Assembly (NCBI GenBank): GCA_028343435.1
Contig: JAOLYM010000003.1
Span: forward strand, 18,577-82,576
Direction: 5' to 3'
Length of the DNA: 64,000 nucleotides
From: Candidatus Nitrosopelagicus sp.
Lineage (GTDB): Archaea; Thermoproteota; Nitrososphaeria; Nitrososphaerales; Nitrosopumilaceae
The position numbers were made by a program, and so were the translations under genes. This document shows, one piece after another, positions 34,294 to 46,481 of this stretch. The notes under the pieces are model-generated. The model was not told the DNA's origin, searched no databases, and worked only from the letters and a program-made list of their open reading frames with translations. Numbering within the stretch: the first letter of the stretch is position 1; each line of letters opens with the position of its first letter.

Positions 34294-36888
34294 CTAATTC
34301 CAGAAAAATTGATCCAACCCTGTTTGTTTAGGTTTTCCAAGAATGGTGTCAAAATCTAGATCCATGGATGATGTAATTTGTTCCAAAGTACTTTCCATAA
34401 ACTCCATGTATTTTCCAGAGTCGATTTCATCTTGTCTTGCCAGTTCCACTGGTTTTACGCCCGGTTTATTGAGTATTTTAACATATGATATGATATCTCC
34501 TTTTTTTATCTCTCTAGTGGTTTCAAGTTGTTTTGCCGCTCGTATGTGTTGAGGAATTGTTTTCACATATTCTGATAGCGCCTTACTGAGTGTCACATTA
34601 AATGTTAATTCTTTTAATGGAATACTTTTGTCTTGAACTTTTTTTGCGTAAATGGCAATTTTATCACTTACTTTCTTCTTTGCATTTTCGAATTCTTCTT
34701 CATTTTGAACTTCTGCAAGTATGTCTAATAATTCATAAAATAATGTTTTGATGAATGGAGGTGTATGTGATTTTTTACCCGTTAATCCTTTTACATCCAC
34801 TTTTCCGTTTTTTGTAACACCAAAATAATTTTTCTTTCTATTGCTTAATACTACATATCTGTATTCTTTGTCAATTTCTAATTCAACACCATGATCTTTC
34901 TTTGCCAATTTTATGACATCATCTATTTGTTGTACCGTTGGATTTTTTACAAAAAGTGAATCTGTATCTCCATATAGAACCTCTAATTGTATGCCTTTGC
35001 ATTTCTCAATTGTATCCATAATGATATGTCTGCCTAATGCAGTAGTTGCTTCTGCGGCTGGAAGAAAATATAGTGGAAATATCTCTGCGCCCATAACTCC
35101 ATAACTTGCATTAAGAATAACCTTCAAAGCTTGACTTACTACTGTATACAGTTGTTTTTGCTCATCTGTTATGTTTTCTTTTTTTGAAAGACTCTTGTAA
35201 TAATTTACACGTAAATCTCTTAATGAGCCAATAATTAATGATGTTAATCCATTTTTCTTTGTACATTTCCAATGTGCTGTTCCTGGTATTGCATTCTTCT
35301 TACATTCTTCATGCGGACACCTCACTGTTTCATATGAAAGATTATTCACTTTGATTATACTTGGATATAGACTTGCAAAATCCATCACTGTTACATCAAA
35401 ATGAACACCTTCTATTGGTTCTATAACCAATCCTCCTCGATATTTCTTATCTTTGATTACCGCATCATTTGCCATTCCAGATGATTTTTCTTCAATTTCA
35501 TTTCGTCTTGGAATAAGAAAATTATTTTTTCTATGTTCATAATACAGGAGACTACGAATCCACTGTGAAACGCCCATTCTTGAAATGTCATCAATTGGCA
35601 TTCTTGCAATCCTGGTAATTACAACTAGAAGATTCATGAGTAAATCTTGATTAAAACTAGTTAGCTTGAATGTTAGATATGCATCATTTTGGCAATATTT
35701 TGCAATCTGATAATATGTCATATTGTCAATTTCTACACCATAATCCATTTTCTGTTCTCCCAGAACTCCTTTTGAAACGCTATTGAGAGAAAAGTCACTA
35801 TATTTTTGTGAAAATACGTAAATCTGAAATGCTTTGTTTGAAAACGTTCTATACAAATCAAGATGTACGCCCTTTGTTAGAGTTGCAGAATCTCTCATCA
35901 TGTATAGCGGATTTATTTCATCAGAAACACCTAGTCTTTTTGCACGATTGTACAAGTAAGGAAGATCAAATCCATCTCCGTTGTATGTAATCAACACCGG
36001 ATATTTTTTTACCAATTCGAAGGCATCTTCAATTAATTTTTTCTCCTGATCTTTTTCATAAAATATGACTTCGATATTTTTGTCTAAATCATTCACTCCT
36101 TCTTCAATTCCGTCTCTTTTTAAAACAAAAACTCGTTTCATTCCATCGCTTGCTTCAAATCCTATGGCTGTGACTTTTTTATCTGCAATTTTGACATCTG
36201 GAAGTCTTCCGTCTGTTTCTACCTCTATATCTAAACTCATTCTTTTAATTTTTGGTACAGGCTGGTCTAGAAGCTCAGCCCAATTCGAAACCTCCTCTTG
36301 GAATTGTTTTGTATCTGTCATTCCTGTATTTCCTAATTTATCAAAAAGCATACTCTTCATCGCTAAATTGGTCTCATCAGACATTTCAAAGTCATGTGGA
36401 ATTATCGTATCATTTTCGATTCTATAGTATTTTCCAATAATTAATGAATTATCATAAAGATACGTTTCATAATATTTGATATCTGATTCCCATGCTTCTA
36501 CTACATTTCTGATACTCTGCGTAGTTTGTGTACCCCCTATAGCCAATGGGTCTGTGACGATAATTTTTGAAACTGGAATTTCTTTGTCTTTTAATGTATC
36601 AATCTTTTTTACAGTTTTGATTTCTACTACGTCATCTCTTTCTGACAAAAAATCTAAATCTTCTGGTGCCATTTTTGAAAAACAATATGGCTGGTGACCT
36701 GTTTTATCCTCCCATAGATAGATTTTCTCTGCTTCTGGGTTGTAGAATTTGAGGCTAACTTTCTTTGTTTTTCCATTGTATGAAGCAGAAATTAATAGTG
36801 AATTTGGGATATTTGCTACTTTGTCTTGCTTGAAATCTTCTACAGCTTCCATATCTATTTCTTTGAGGATGTCATTTCTCTTGCCCAT
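34294..36888 (-). CDS. polB: Family B DNA polymerase
   Basis: 864 residues. The 3'-5' exonuclease motif I is SLDIEVETDG (D220, E222), and ITYNGDGFDLPYL is Exo II. Polymerase motif A is DFASLYPS (503-510), motif B has KVILNASYGVMGAE, and motif C is YGDTDS (639-644). A Cys cluster at 524-542 (CPHEEC...KC) may bind metal. The ATG at 36888 overlaps the dCMP deaminase end by 34 bases; an ATG at 36852 (residue 13) would remove the overlap and is a real alternative. Confidence 0.96.
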   Translation of the reverse strand: MGKRNDILKEIDMEAVEDFKQDKVANIPNSLLISASYNGKTKKVSLKFYNPEAEKIYLWEDKTGHQPYCFSKMAPEDLDFLSERDDVVEIKTVKKIDTLKDKEIPVSKIIVTDPLAIGGTQTTQSIRNVVEAWESDIKYYETYLYDNSLIIGKYYRIENDTIIPHDFEMSDETNLAMKSMLFDKLGNTGMTDTKQFQEEVSNWAELLDQPVPKIKRMSLDIEVETDGRLPDVKIADKKVTAIGFEASDGMKRVFVLKRDGIEEGVNDLDKNIEVIFYEKDQEKKLIEDAFELVKKYPVLITYNGDGFDLPYLYNRAKRLGVSDEINPLYMMRDSATLTKGVHLDLYRTFSNKAFQIYVFSQKYSDFSLNSVSKGVLGEQKMDYGVEIDNMTYYQIAKYCQNDAYLTFKLTSFNQDLLMNLLVVITRIARMPIDDISRMGVSQWIRSLLYYEHRKNNFLIPRRNEIEEKSSGMANDAVIKDKKYRGGLVIEPIEGVHFDVTVMDFASLYPSIIKVNNLSYETVRCPHEECKKNAIPGTAHWKCTKKNGLTSLIIGSLRDLRVNYYKSLSKKENITDEQKQLYTVVSQALKVILNASYGVMGAEIFPLYFLPAAEATTALGRHIIMDTIEKCKGIQLEVLYGDTDSLFVKNPTVQQIDDVIKLAKKDHGVELEIDKEYRYVVLSNRKKNYFGVTKNGKVDVKGLTGKKSHTPPFIKTLFYELLDILAEVQNEEEFENAKKKVSDKIAIYAKKVQDKSIPLKELTFNVTLSKALSEYVKTIPQHIRAAKQLETTREIKKGDIISYVKILNKPGVKPVELARQDEIDSGKYMEFMESTLEQITSSMDLDFDTILGKPKQTGLDQFFWN

Positions 36889-37373
36889 TTCTCAATTTTT
36901 TCTTTATTCAAAATTTCAATTTCAACTCCTGCTTCTTTAATTAAATCATAATCTGTTTCTGGATATTCATCAAGACATACAAATTTTCGTATTCCTATTG
37001 TTATGGCCATTTTTGTACATTCTAAACAAGGAACATACGTGGAATACAATATGGCTCCTTTTGTTCCTGCCTCTATGCCTAAAATTGCACAATGCATGAT
37101 TGCATTAGCTTCTGCATGATTACAGAGGCATCTACCAAGACCTTCTCCTGATTTGACTTTATCTTCCATTCTGTCTTTGCATCTTTTACAGCCACCTTCA
37201 AAACAATTCGTTATTCCTGGCGGTGTTCCATTATACCCTGTTGCAAGCTGTCGGTGGTCTCTAACTATTACTGCACCTACACTTCTTGTTATGCAGTTTG
37301 ATCTTAATGCTGCAAGCTTTGCCTGAAGCATAAAGTATTCGTCCCACCCAGGTCTTTCAAAACTATCAGACAT
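36855..37373 (-). CDS. dCMP deaminase-family protein
   Basis: 172 residues of the zinc deaminase superfamily. CNHAEANAI gives the His-Ala-Glu active site and YVPCLECTKMA the two Cys ligands. CFEGGCKRCKD earlier resembles the second zinc-like site of dCMP deaminases. It makes dUMP for dTTP synthesis, consistent with its position immediately upstream of polB. Confidence 0.92.
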   Translation of the reverse strand: MSDSFERPGWDEYFMLQAKLAALRSNCITRSVGAVIVRDHRQLATGYNGTPPGITNCFEGGCKRCKDRMEDKVKSGEGLGRCLCNHAEANAIMHCAILGIEAGTKGAILYSTYVPCLECTKMAITIGIRKFVCLDEYPETDYDLIKEAGVEIEILNKEKIEKWAREMTSSKK

Positions 37374-37441
37374 GGGAATTATTTAATCTGCCAACATATA
37401 ACCTCTAAGTGACTTTTAATCAATTGTAAACCATAAATGAT

Positions 37442-38965
37442 ATGATTCTCTGTTCTCACTTTATGGGATCAGGATATTATGAGCATAAATTAATCAAGCC
37501 AAACTCTATTGAGCTACGTGATTATCAGACTAATCTTGCAAATGATGCAAAAAATGAAAACTCGTTAGTTGTTTTACCTACAGGTCTTGGAAAAACTACC
37601 ATTGCATTACAGATCATGGCTCATGTACTATCTCAAAATAAAGGTGGTGTTTTGCTATTGGCTCCTACACGTGTTCTTGTCAACCAACATTTTGATTTCC
37701 TTAAAGAAAATTTACTATTAGATGATATTGGAATTGTAACCGGTGAAGATTTGATAAACAAACGAAAAAAATCCTGGATGAATAGCGTGATATGCGCAAC
37801 TCCTGAAATTACTCGTAACGATTTAGAACGAAATATGATTGACACTGATCAGTTCAGTCTTGTGATATTTGATGAGGCTCATAGGGCTGTTGGTGATTAT
37901 GCATATACTGGAATTGCAAATCATTTCAAAGAAAAATCACTCATACTTGGAATGACTGCAACACTTCCAAGTGAGAAGGTAAAGGCAACTGAAATTATCG
38001 TATCTCTTGGTATACAAAATATTTTACAAAGAACTGATGAAAGCCCTGACGTTCAACCCTATATCCAAAAAACAAATACCGAATGGATTATGGTTGATTT
38101 GCCACCTGAAATGAAAGCAATTCAAAAATGCCTTCAACTTGCATTAGATGAACGTTACACAACATTAAGAAAAAATGGAATTCAAATTGGCCAAAACAAA
38201 TCTCTCTCTACTTTACTTCGAATTCGTCAGTATGTATTGACACAAAATCGTATTTCTGCAAAACCATTATTCACTGCAATTAGAATCACATATGCGCTAA
38301 ATATTTTTGAGGCTCATGGTATCACATCTTTCCTAAAATTTTGTGATAGAACCAAAGCAAAAAAAGGTGTGGGAATTAAAGAACTTTTTGAAAAAGATCC
38401 AAATTTTATGCGCGCTATTGAATTAGCTAATTTTGCAAAATCTCAAGGGATTGAACATTCAAAACTTCCAAAATTAAAAGAAGTTATTGCCTCTGTTAAA
38501 GATAAAGTCCTGATTTTTACAAGTTATCGTGATTCTGTAAATGTAATAAATGAAACACTACAAAAAATGGGAATTAATTCTGAAATTTTGATTGGTAAAG
38601 CAGGTGATACTGGCTTAAAACAACAAAAACAGATTGAAACCGTTCAACGATTTAGAGATGGCTTAACTCAGGTTCTTGTTGCAACTCGTGTTGGTGAAGA
38701 AGGATTGGATATATCTGAAGTAAATTTGGTAATTTTTTATGATAATGTTCCAAGTTCAATTCGTTTTGTACAAAGAAAGGGTAGAACCGGGAGAAAAACA
38801 GAAGGGCGTTTAGTTGTTTTAATTGCAAAAGATACCATTGATCAAGTATACTATCATATCGGTCAAAGAAAAATTAAATCTGCTAAACAGATGGGTGATA
38901 AGCTAGCAAAAAAACTTGAAAACAATGAATTATCTTCTACTGAATCTCTAGACAGTTTTCTCTAA
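37442..38965 (+). CDS. Hef/FANCM-type DNA helicase without nuclease domain
   Basis: 507 residues. Superfamily 2 motifs: Walker A PTGLGKT (46-52), LAPTRVLVNQH, DEAH in FDEAHRAVGDYAY, TATLP, and QRKGRTGR at the end. The insert between the two RecA domains (around LRKNGIQIG and FLKFCDRTKAKKG) is typical of Hef, which acts on stalled forks. The euryarchaeal Hef nuclease half is absent; the protein stops soon after motif VI. A CTTTTAAT box at ~37412 suits a leaderless ATG at 37442. Confidence 0.9.
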   Translation: MILCSHFMGSGYYEHKLIKPNSIELRDYQTNLANDAKNENSLVVLPTGLGKTTIALQIMAHVLSQNKGGVLLLAPTRVLVNQHFDFLKENLLLDDIGIVTGEDLINKRKKSWMNSVICATPEITRNDLERNMIDTDQFSLVIFDEAHRAVGDYAYTGIANHFKEKSLILGMTATLPSEKVKATEIIVSLGIQNILQRTDESPDVQPYIQKTNTEWIMVDLPPEMKAIQKCLQLALDERYTTLRKNGIQIGQNKSLSTLLRIRQYVLTQNRISAKPLFTAIRITYALNIFEAHGITSFLKFCDRTKAKKGVGIKELFEKDPNFMRAIELANFAKSQGIEHSKLPKLKEVIASVKDKVLIFTSYRDSVNVINETLQKMGINSEILIGKAGDTGLKQQKQIETVQRFRDGLTQVLVATRVGEEGLDISEVNLVIFYDNVPSSIRFVQRKGRTGRKTEGRLVVLIAKDTIDQVYYHIGQRKIKSAKQMGDKLAKKLENNELSSTESLDSFL

Positions 38966-39309
38966 GGGTTATCTTTTTTATCTTCATCTGAGGTTTTCTT
39001 ATCTCCGCCAGGTCCTAACATCTCTTCGGGTTTGACATCGTTATCCCATGTACCTCTAATCCCTTTGAGTAGAGCAATTCCGCCTGCGGCTAAAATACCA
39101 ATAACTCCTACAAACATCAAATTTCTATCTTGTAATCTTTCTTCACAATCAATTTTGACTGGAACATTTTCATCTGTATAATCATAACATTCTGTAAATT
39201 CATTGGTTTGAATTGTAATGTCTTGATACTGAGTTCCAAAAACTGCCATTACGATAAATCCTACAGATAATACTGCTACACCGATCATCACAAAACGTAT
39301 GTCACTCAT
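38962..39309 (-). CDS. Small membrane protein, two TM segments
   Basis: 115 residues: membrane segments at about 5-25 and 66-85, between them an extracytoplasmic loop with two Cys (ECYDYTDENVPVKIDCEE) likely joined as a disulfide. A charged C-terminal tail follows (KKTSDEDKKDNP). Its stop overlaps the helicase stop in a shared CTAA. Function unknown. Confidence 0.7.
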   Translation of the reverse strand: MSDIRFVMIGVAVLSVGFIVMAVFGTQYQDITIQTNEFTECYDYTDENVPVKIDCEERLQDRNLMFVGVIGILAAGGIALLKGIRGTWDNDVKPEEMLGPGGDKKTSDEDKKDNP

Positions 39310-39407
39310 TGCTAAATCTAGACATAAACAATATTTTAAGGAATTTGTAAAATCCGCTATACTTTTCTAGAAAAAGCGTATATTGCACTTGACGAGTATT
39401 ACTACAA

Positions 39408-41696
<2,289 letters not shown>

Positions 41697-41751
41697 CCAT
41701 TAGCTCAAAAAACTATCAATAATTATATACTCTTTTTAAAATTCAAGAACT

Positions 41752-42063
41752 ATGGGTAAATGGGCAGATTTTGTAGTTAGTGGAATAACTAAGGGTCCTG
41801 GTCTTGCAAACATAACTCATGTTCAGGTTCATGAAGATTATGGAACTGAATTTGGAAAACCACAAATTGTCGACAAAAAAACCATTGCATCACAAATCAA
41901 AAAAGGAAAAAAATATCTTACAATATACAAAAAAAATGAAACAGATTGGGAGCCAGGTGAAATTATTCATACATATGTCCTAAATGGTGAAACGCATATT
42001 CGAACTGATAATAATAAGGTGGAAGGAGATAGATTAGGAACCTTGCCTGAAATCGAATCTTAA
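41752..42063 (+). CDS. DUF3892-like small protein
   Basis: 103 residues, one domain. It is a clear paralogue of the first ~105 residues of the preceding gene (GKWADFVVSGITKG, ITHVQVHEDYG, IRTDNNKVEGDRLGTLPE). A TATATAC box (about 41724) lies ~27 bases upstream. The family is found widely but without known function. Pairing of a stand-alone head and a head-plus-coil version suggests the domains assemble together. Confidence 0.8.
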   Translation: MGKWADFVVSGITKGPGLANITHVQVHEDYGTEFGKPQIVDKKTIASQIKKGKKYLTIYKKNETDWEPGEIIHTYVLNGETHIRTDNNKVEGDRLGTLPEIES

Positions 42064-42096
42064 TCTTTAGATAAGCCATTTTTTTCAAGTAACATA

Positions 42097-44592
42097 ATGG
42101 GAATATCTGAAATAAATTATGATATACAATTTGAGCCTATTTTCTCTAATTTCACATTCAAAGGGATAGAAATTTTATCATTTAAAACAACCTCTTCAAA
42201 TAAATTCATACTACATTGTGCTGAAATTAAAATACAAAAATGCTACATACTTTCTAAAAGTAAAACAATTGAAGTAAAATTCAAACTTGATGGAAAAAAT
42301 GAATCTCTTTCTATTACTTCAGGAAAAAAGGTCTCAGGAAAAATTAAACTTTGTATTGAATATACTGGAATCTTAAATGATCGTCTTTTAGGATTTTATC
42401 GAAGTAAATACACTGATCCTGCAGGCAAAACAAAATACATGGCTACCACTCAATTTGAGGCCGCAGATGCAAGACGCGCATTTCCATGTTGGGACGAACC
42501 AGCCACAAAGGCAACTTTCGATGTATCTCTTCTAGTGGAAAAAAATTACATGGCAATATCAAATATGCCTGTTAGGAAAAAACAAAACTTTGGTTCAAAA
42601 ATAATTTATGAATTTGAACGCACTCCGATCATGTCAACTTACCTTCTTTATCTTGGAGTTGGTGAATTCGAGTATTTGGAAACTAAATTGAGGAATATCC
42701 AAATTCGTGTTTTAACAACAAAGGGAAACAAAAATAAAGCAAAATTATCATTAGAGTTAACAAAAAAATTCCTTGGTGAATATGAGAAATATTTTGGAAT
42801 AAAATATCCTCTACCAAAACTTGACATGCTTGCAATTCCTGATTTTGCTGCAGGCGCAATGGAGAATTGGGGGGCAATTACTTTCCGTGAAACCATATTA
42901 TTGTATGATCCAAAAACATCTTCCACTAGAACCAAGCAATTCATAGCTGAGGTAATTTCTCATGAAATAGCTCATCAATGGTTTGGTAATTTGGTCACAA
43001 TGAAATGGTGGAATGACTTGTGGCTAAATGAGAGTTTTGCTACATTCATGGCAACAAAAATTGTGGACAAATTCTATCCTGAATGGGATTTGTGGGACCA
43101 ATTCCTAGAAGATGCAATGAACACTGCAATGTCACTTGATGCCTTGAAAACTTCTCATCCTATCGATGTTAAGGTAAACCATCCTTCTGAGATTAGGGAA
43201 ATCTTTGATTCTATCTCTTATGATAAAGGAGGTTGTGTCTTACGAATGTTAGAACATTTTGTAACAGACAAAAACTTCCAAAAAGGCTTACAAAAATATC
43301 TCAAAAAACATGCATACTCTAATGCTGAAGGTCATGATTTATGGAAATCAATAGGTGACGTTGCAAAAAAACCAATTGATCAAATGATGGATAGTTGGAT
43401 CAATCAGGTTGGTTTTCCTATCGTATCAGTAAACCGAAAAGGTTCTCAAATTTCATTAAAACAAACTCGTTATCTGTTGGAAGAAACAAAGTCAAGTAAA
43501 AAGGGAATCTGGAAAATTCCTCTAATTGTTGATGAAGGAAATATCACTACATCTCACATCATGGATAAAAAATCTCAGTCACTAAAACTAAAAAATAAAG
43601 AAAGAAACTTCATTATTAATTCCGGTAGAACTGGATTTTATAGAATGGATTATGATTCTGAAACATTGGATAATCTTTCTCTTCTAATTGATGAAAAAGT
43701 ACTAAATTATGTAGATAGATGGAGTATCCAAAATGATTATTATTCACAATGCGTGACTGGAAAGAAAAAGTTACAGGATTATCTTGACTTCACAAATGCA
43801 TACTTTGATGAAGATAATTATATTTCATCTCTAAACTTAGCTCAACATCTATACTCGTTATACTCTTTGACGCATAAAGAAAAATTCTCAGATGAAATTA
43901 AACAATATGCCTTAAATTTCCTTAGAACTATTTATGACCGGCTAGGCTGGGATGCAAAAAAGAATGAACCTCATACTAATGCTCTCTTGAGAAGCTTTGC
44001 AATTTCTGGATTAGGTAAACTAGGAGATGAAGAAATATTAAACGAATCAAAGAAGCGATTTGATAAATTTTTGAAGAATCAAAATAGCTTGTCTGCAGAT
44101 TTACAAGAAACAGTTTTTGTTCTGGTTGCATGGAATGGCAATGAATCCACTTACAAAAAATTCATGTCATTATACAAAAAGGCAAAATCTCAAGAACAAA
44201 AACTTAGATTCTTGGCTGCGCTGTGTAGTTTCCAACAGAAGAATCTCTTACTAAAAACCTTGGAGTTTACCTTAGGTCCTGATGTTCGTTCTCAAAATAT
44301 TCAAATGCCAATCATGAGAATTGCTGCAAATCTATATGGTAAAGAATTCTTATGGGGATGGCTCAAAAAGAACTGGAAAAAAATTGTCAAAAAAGCTGGA
44401 ATTGGTAATCCATTATTGAATAGGGTTGTTGCAAGTATTGGCCAAGTTGTCGACGCAAAACAAGAAAAAGAAATACGTAAATTCTTTAAAGCGAATCCTT
44501 TACGAGGTACTGAAATGACTTTGGAACAAACCATGGAACGCGTCCGTGTTTCATCAAAATTCCTAAATTCAATCAAAAAAGAGTTTTCATAA
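42097..44592 (+). CDS. M1-family zinc aminopeptidase (tricorn factor F2/F3 type)
   Basis: 831 residues, cytosolic. The exopeptidase motif GAMEN is at 253-257, the zinc site HEIAH at 289-293 with the third ligand E312 in LNESFA. Further typical blocks are RRAFPCWDEPATKATFDVS and the C-terminal helical ERAP1-like domain. It probably trims peptides released by the proteasome. The next gene starts at the base after its stop. Confidence 0.95.
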   Translation: MGISEINYDIQFEPIFSNFTFKGIEILSFKTTSSNKFILHCAEIKIQKCYILSKSKTIEVKFKLDGKNESLSITSGKKVSGKIKLCIEYTGILNDRLLGFYRSKYTDPAGKTKYMATTQFEAADARRAFPCWDEPATKATFDVSLLVEKNYMAISNMPVRKKQNFGSKIIYEFERTPIMSTYLLYLGVGEFEYLETKLRNIQIRVLTTKGNKNKAKLSLELTKKFLGEYEKYFGIKYPLPKLDMLAIPDFAAGAMENWGAITFRETILLYDPKTSSTRTKQFIAEVISHEIAHQWFGNLVTMKWWNDLWLNESFATFMATKIVDKFYPEWDLWDQFLEDAMNTAMSLDALKTSHPIDVKVNHPSEIREIFDSISYDKGGCVLRMLEHFVTDKNFQKGLQKYLKKHAYSNAEGHDLWKSIGDVAKKPIDQMMDSWINQVGFPIVSVNRKGSQISLKQTRYLLEETKSSKKGIWKIPLIVDEGNITTSHIMDKKSQSLKLKNKERNFIINSGRTGFYRMDYDSETLDNLSLLIDEKVLNYVDRWSIQNDYYSQCVTGKKKLQDYLDFTNAYFDEDNYISSLNLAQHLYSLYSLTHKEKFSDEIKQYALNFLRTIYDRLGWDAKKNEPHTNALLRSFAISGLGKLGDEEILNESKKRFDKFLKNQNSLSADLQETVFVLVAWNGNESTYKKFMSLYKKAKSQEQKLRFLAALCSFQQKNLLLKTLEFTLGPDVRSQNIQMPIMRIAANLYGKEFLWGWLKKNWKKIVKKAGIGNPLLNRVVASIGQVVDAKQEKEIRKFFKANPLRGTEMTLEQTMERVRVSSKFLNSIKKEFS

Positions 44593-45003
44593 TTGATTGC
44601 ACCAAAATTCTTTATCATTATTTTAATTGTAACTATTTCGGTTAGTACAGTAATAATTTTAAACCCTTTTTCTGAAAATGCTGATTTCAGTAATTTTACA
44701 TTTGATGCTGTATATGAAAAAGATAGTAATTCTGTATCAATTACTTTTGTTGACAAAGATGAAAAATCATCATTTGCTGTGTTAGAAATTTTAGGTATGG
44801 AGAATACTTTTCATAAAGAATTTGAGATTTATGATTCAAAATTTACTAAATTAGTGCCACTTGATAAAGTTCCAAAATATGGGTGGAAAACTACTCCTGT
44901 TACATTGGAAATAACTTATGGTGAATCTATTGTATACATGAAAACTGAAATTCATGACAAAGATCAAATCTCTCCTGTTGTGATTTTCGGCAAGAGTGAT
45001 TAA
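44593..45003 (+). CDS. Membrane-anchored protein with beta-rich outer domain
   Basis: 136 residues: an N-terminal membrane segment (FFIIILIVTISVSTVIIL, about 6-23) and a ~110-residue beta-rich extracytoplasmic domain. It begins with TTG immediately after the aminopeptidase stop, so it relies on coupled translation or this start is approximate. No family recognised. Confidence 0.6.
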   Translation: MIAPKFFIIILIVTISVSTVIILNPFSENADFSNFTFDAVYEKDSNSVSITFVDKDEKSSFAVLEILGMENTFHKEFEIYDSKFTKLVPLDKVPKYGWKTTPVTLEITYGESIVYMKTEIHDKDQISPVVIFGKSD

Positions 45004-45063
45004 TTTTTACCACCAGTTATCTAAATTAGCATTAGTTTTATACTCAGTTGTGGTCAAAACATT

Positions 45064-46005
45064 ATGCAAAATTTAGGACTTGGATTGATGATTCTTTCTA
45101 TATCTCTAGCATTTACTGCAATTGGTTCTGAAAGCGCATTTGCAGAAGAAATTAAAATTGAAAATGCACGAGGCTCATCACAACAAGGATGTGAAGTAAC
45201 AAATCTTTGTTTTGTACCTTCGTATGCCACTGCACGCGTTGGTGATACAATAATTTTCCTTAACGGTGATGATGCTGCCCATACTGCAACTAGTGGCACT
45301 CCTATGACCGGTCCTGATGGAGTTTGGGACAGTGGATTGCAACAACCTGGAGTTAATTTTGAATTAACACTTGATACCACTGGAACTTTTGATTATTTCT
45401 GTATGGTTCACCCATGGATGGCTGGCCAATTACAAATATTGCCTGAAGGTGCAAAAATTGTTGATGATACTGCATCTAACTATGGAACGACAGTTGATGA
45501 ATTAGAATCCATAATTTATGGTGATGACACTCCTGAAGTATCTGATAAAGATCCCGGAGTTATCAGCGAAGTATTTGCAAACATTGTTACAAATGATGGA
45601 GCAAAAGGTTCTCCACTAATAGTTGAGGTTGAATTTATGGAATCTGATGGATTTGTAATTAACCATGTAAACTATGATATCAAAATATCCCAAAACGAAC
45701 AAGTAATATTTGCTGAAGAAGATGCACATCGTCATTTATTCAAATATCCTGTTCATACTACTGCCCCATTGGAATATGATCCTAAATCTTATCCTGTAGA
45801 TATTGATGTAACTTTCCAAGGAATTGGACACTTTATCGGTTCTTTGAATGAAGATGCAATACTTGGAGTTCACGGTCCTGTAGGCCAAACATCCACTTTT
45901 CAAGTGGTTCCTGAATTTGGCGTAGTTGCCTCCTTGGTACTCGTAATATCTATTGTAGCGGTAATTGGATTTTCTGCAAAAACAAGATTAATTCAAAAAT
46001 TCTAA
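45064..46005 (+). CDS. Blue-copper (plastocyanin-like) protein with PEFG C-terminal sorting signal
   Basis: 313 residues. A signal peptide of ~27 residues ends ESAFA. The cupredoxin domain follows: DDAAHTAT supplies the first His, and CMVHPWMAG the Cys-His-Met set of a type 1 copper site. A second beta-rich domain of ~130 residues has VEFMESDGFVINHVNY. The end is VPEFGVVA plus a hydrophobic helix and basic tail, a PEFG-CTERM signal for archaeosortase processing. Such proteins are proposed electron carriers in ammonia oxidisers. Confidence 0.93.
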   Translation: MQNLGLGLMILSISLAFTAIGSESAFAEEIKIENARGSSQQGCEVTNLCFVPSYATARVGDTIIFLNGDDAAHTATSGTPMTGPDGVWDSGLQQPGVNFELTLDTTGTFDYFCMVHPWMAGQLQILPEGAKIVDDTASNYGTTVDELESIIYGDDTPEVSDKDPGVISEVFANIVTNDGAKGSPLIVEVEFMESDGFVINHVNYDIKISQNEQVIFAEEDAHRHLFKYPVHTTAPLEYDPKSYPVDIDVTFQGIGHFIGSLNEDAILGVHGPVGQTSTFQVVPEFGVVASLVLVISIVAVIGFSAKTRLIQKF

Positions 46006-46427
46006 AATTCTTTTTTTAGATTTTTCAAAGAATGTGTATAAAAATTTGATAAAAATTCAACAAATTCAACAAATTCATCCTTTGTTGATTTTGATGCAAA
46101 GTAAGATTCCCATGTAATTTTCACTGATTTTGATTTATTCTTTTCAATGGATATTGTAGCATGATATGCATCTAGTGGCAATCCTGAAACTGCGATGTAT
46201 GAAAAATATTCTTTTCGTCTCCATCCTACTATATGCTCTTCTACGTCTGACCCATCTTCAAATGAGATTAAGCGTTTAGCCCCCACACCTGTCTTTTTTT
46301 CTCCTAAAAATTTTGTTGATTTCTGACCTTCCAACCAGTCTAATTTTGTAATTTTACTAATTTTTGACCAAACTTTTTCTAAATCTGAATCAATTATTAC
46401 TGATTTCTTCACTGAACCTGAATTCAT
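46002..46427 (-). CDS. SRPBCC/polyketide-cyclase-like protein
   Basis: 141 residues from the ATG that fits the shared TATA box. VKKSVIIDSDLEKVWSKIS and ITKLDWLEG match the START/Bet v1-like ligand-binding fold, and the C-terminal helix is EFVEFLSNFYTHSLKNLKK. It likely binds a hydrophobic ligand. Stop codons of this and the copper protein overlap (CTAA). Confidence 0.78.
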   Translation of the reverse strand: MNSGSVKKSVIIDSDLEKVWSKISKITKLDWLEGQKSTKFLGEKKTGVGAKRLISFEDGSDVEEHIVGWRRKEYFSYIAVSGLPLDAYHATISIEKNKSKSVKITWESYFASKSTKDEFVEFVEFLSNFYTHSLKNLKKEF

Positions 46428-46449
46428 ATTGTAACACAACACTTCTCAA

Positions 46450-46461
46450 ATTTATATAATT
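46450..46461. promoter_or_regulatory. Shared bidirectional TATA element
   Basis: AATTTATATAAT is nearly symmetric and lies ~28 bases from the minus-strand ATG at 46427 and ~27 bases from the plus-strand ATG at 46482. One AT box can therefore serve both leaderless genes. Confidence 0.55.
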
Positions 46462-46481
46462 CAACTATTGATCCTTTGATT

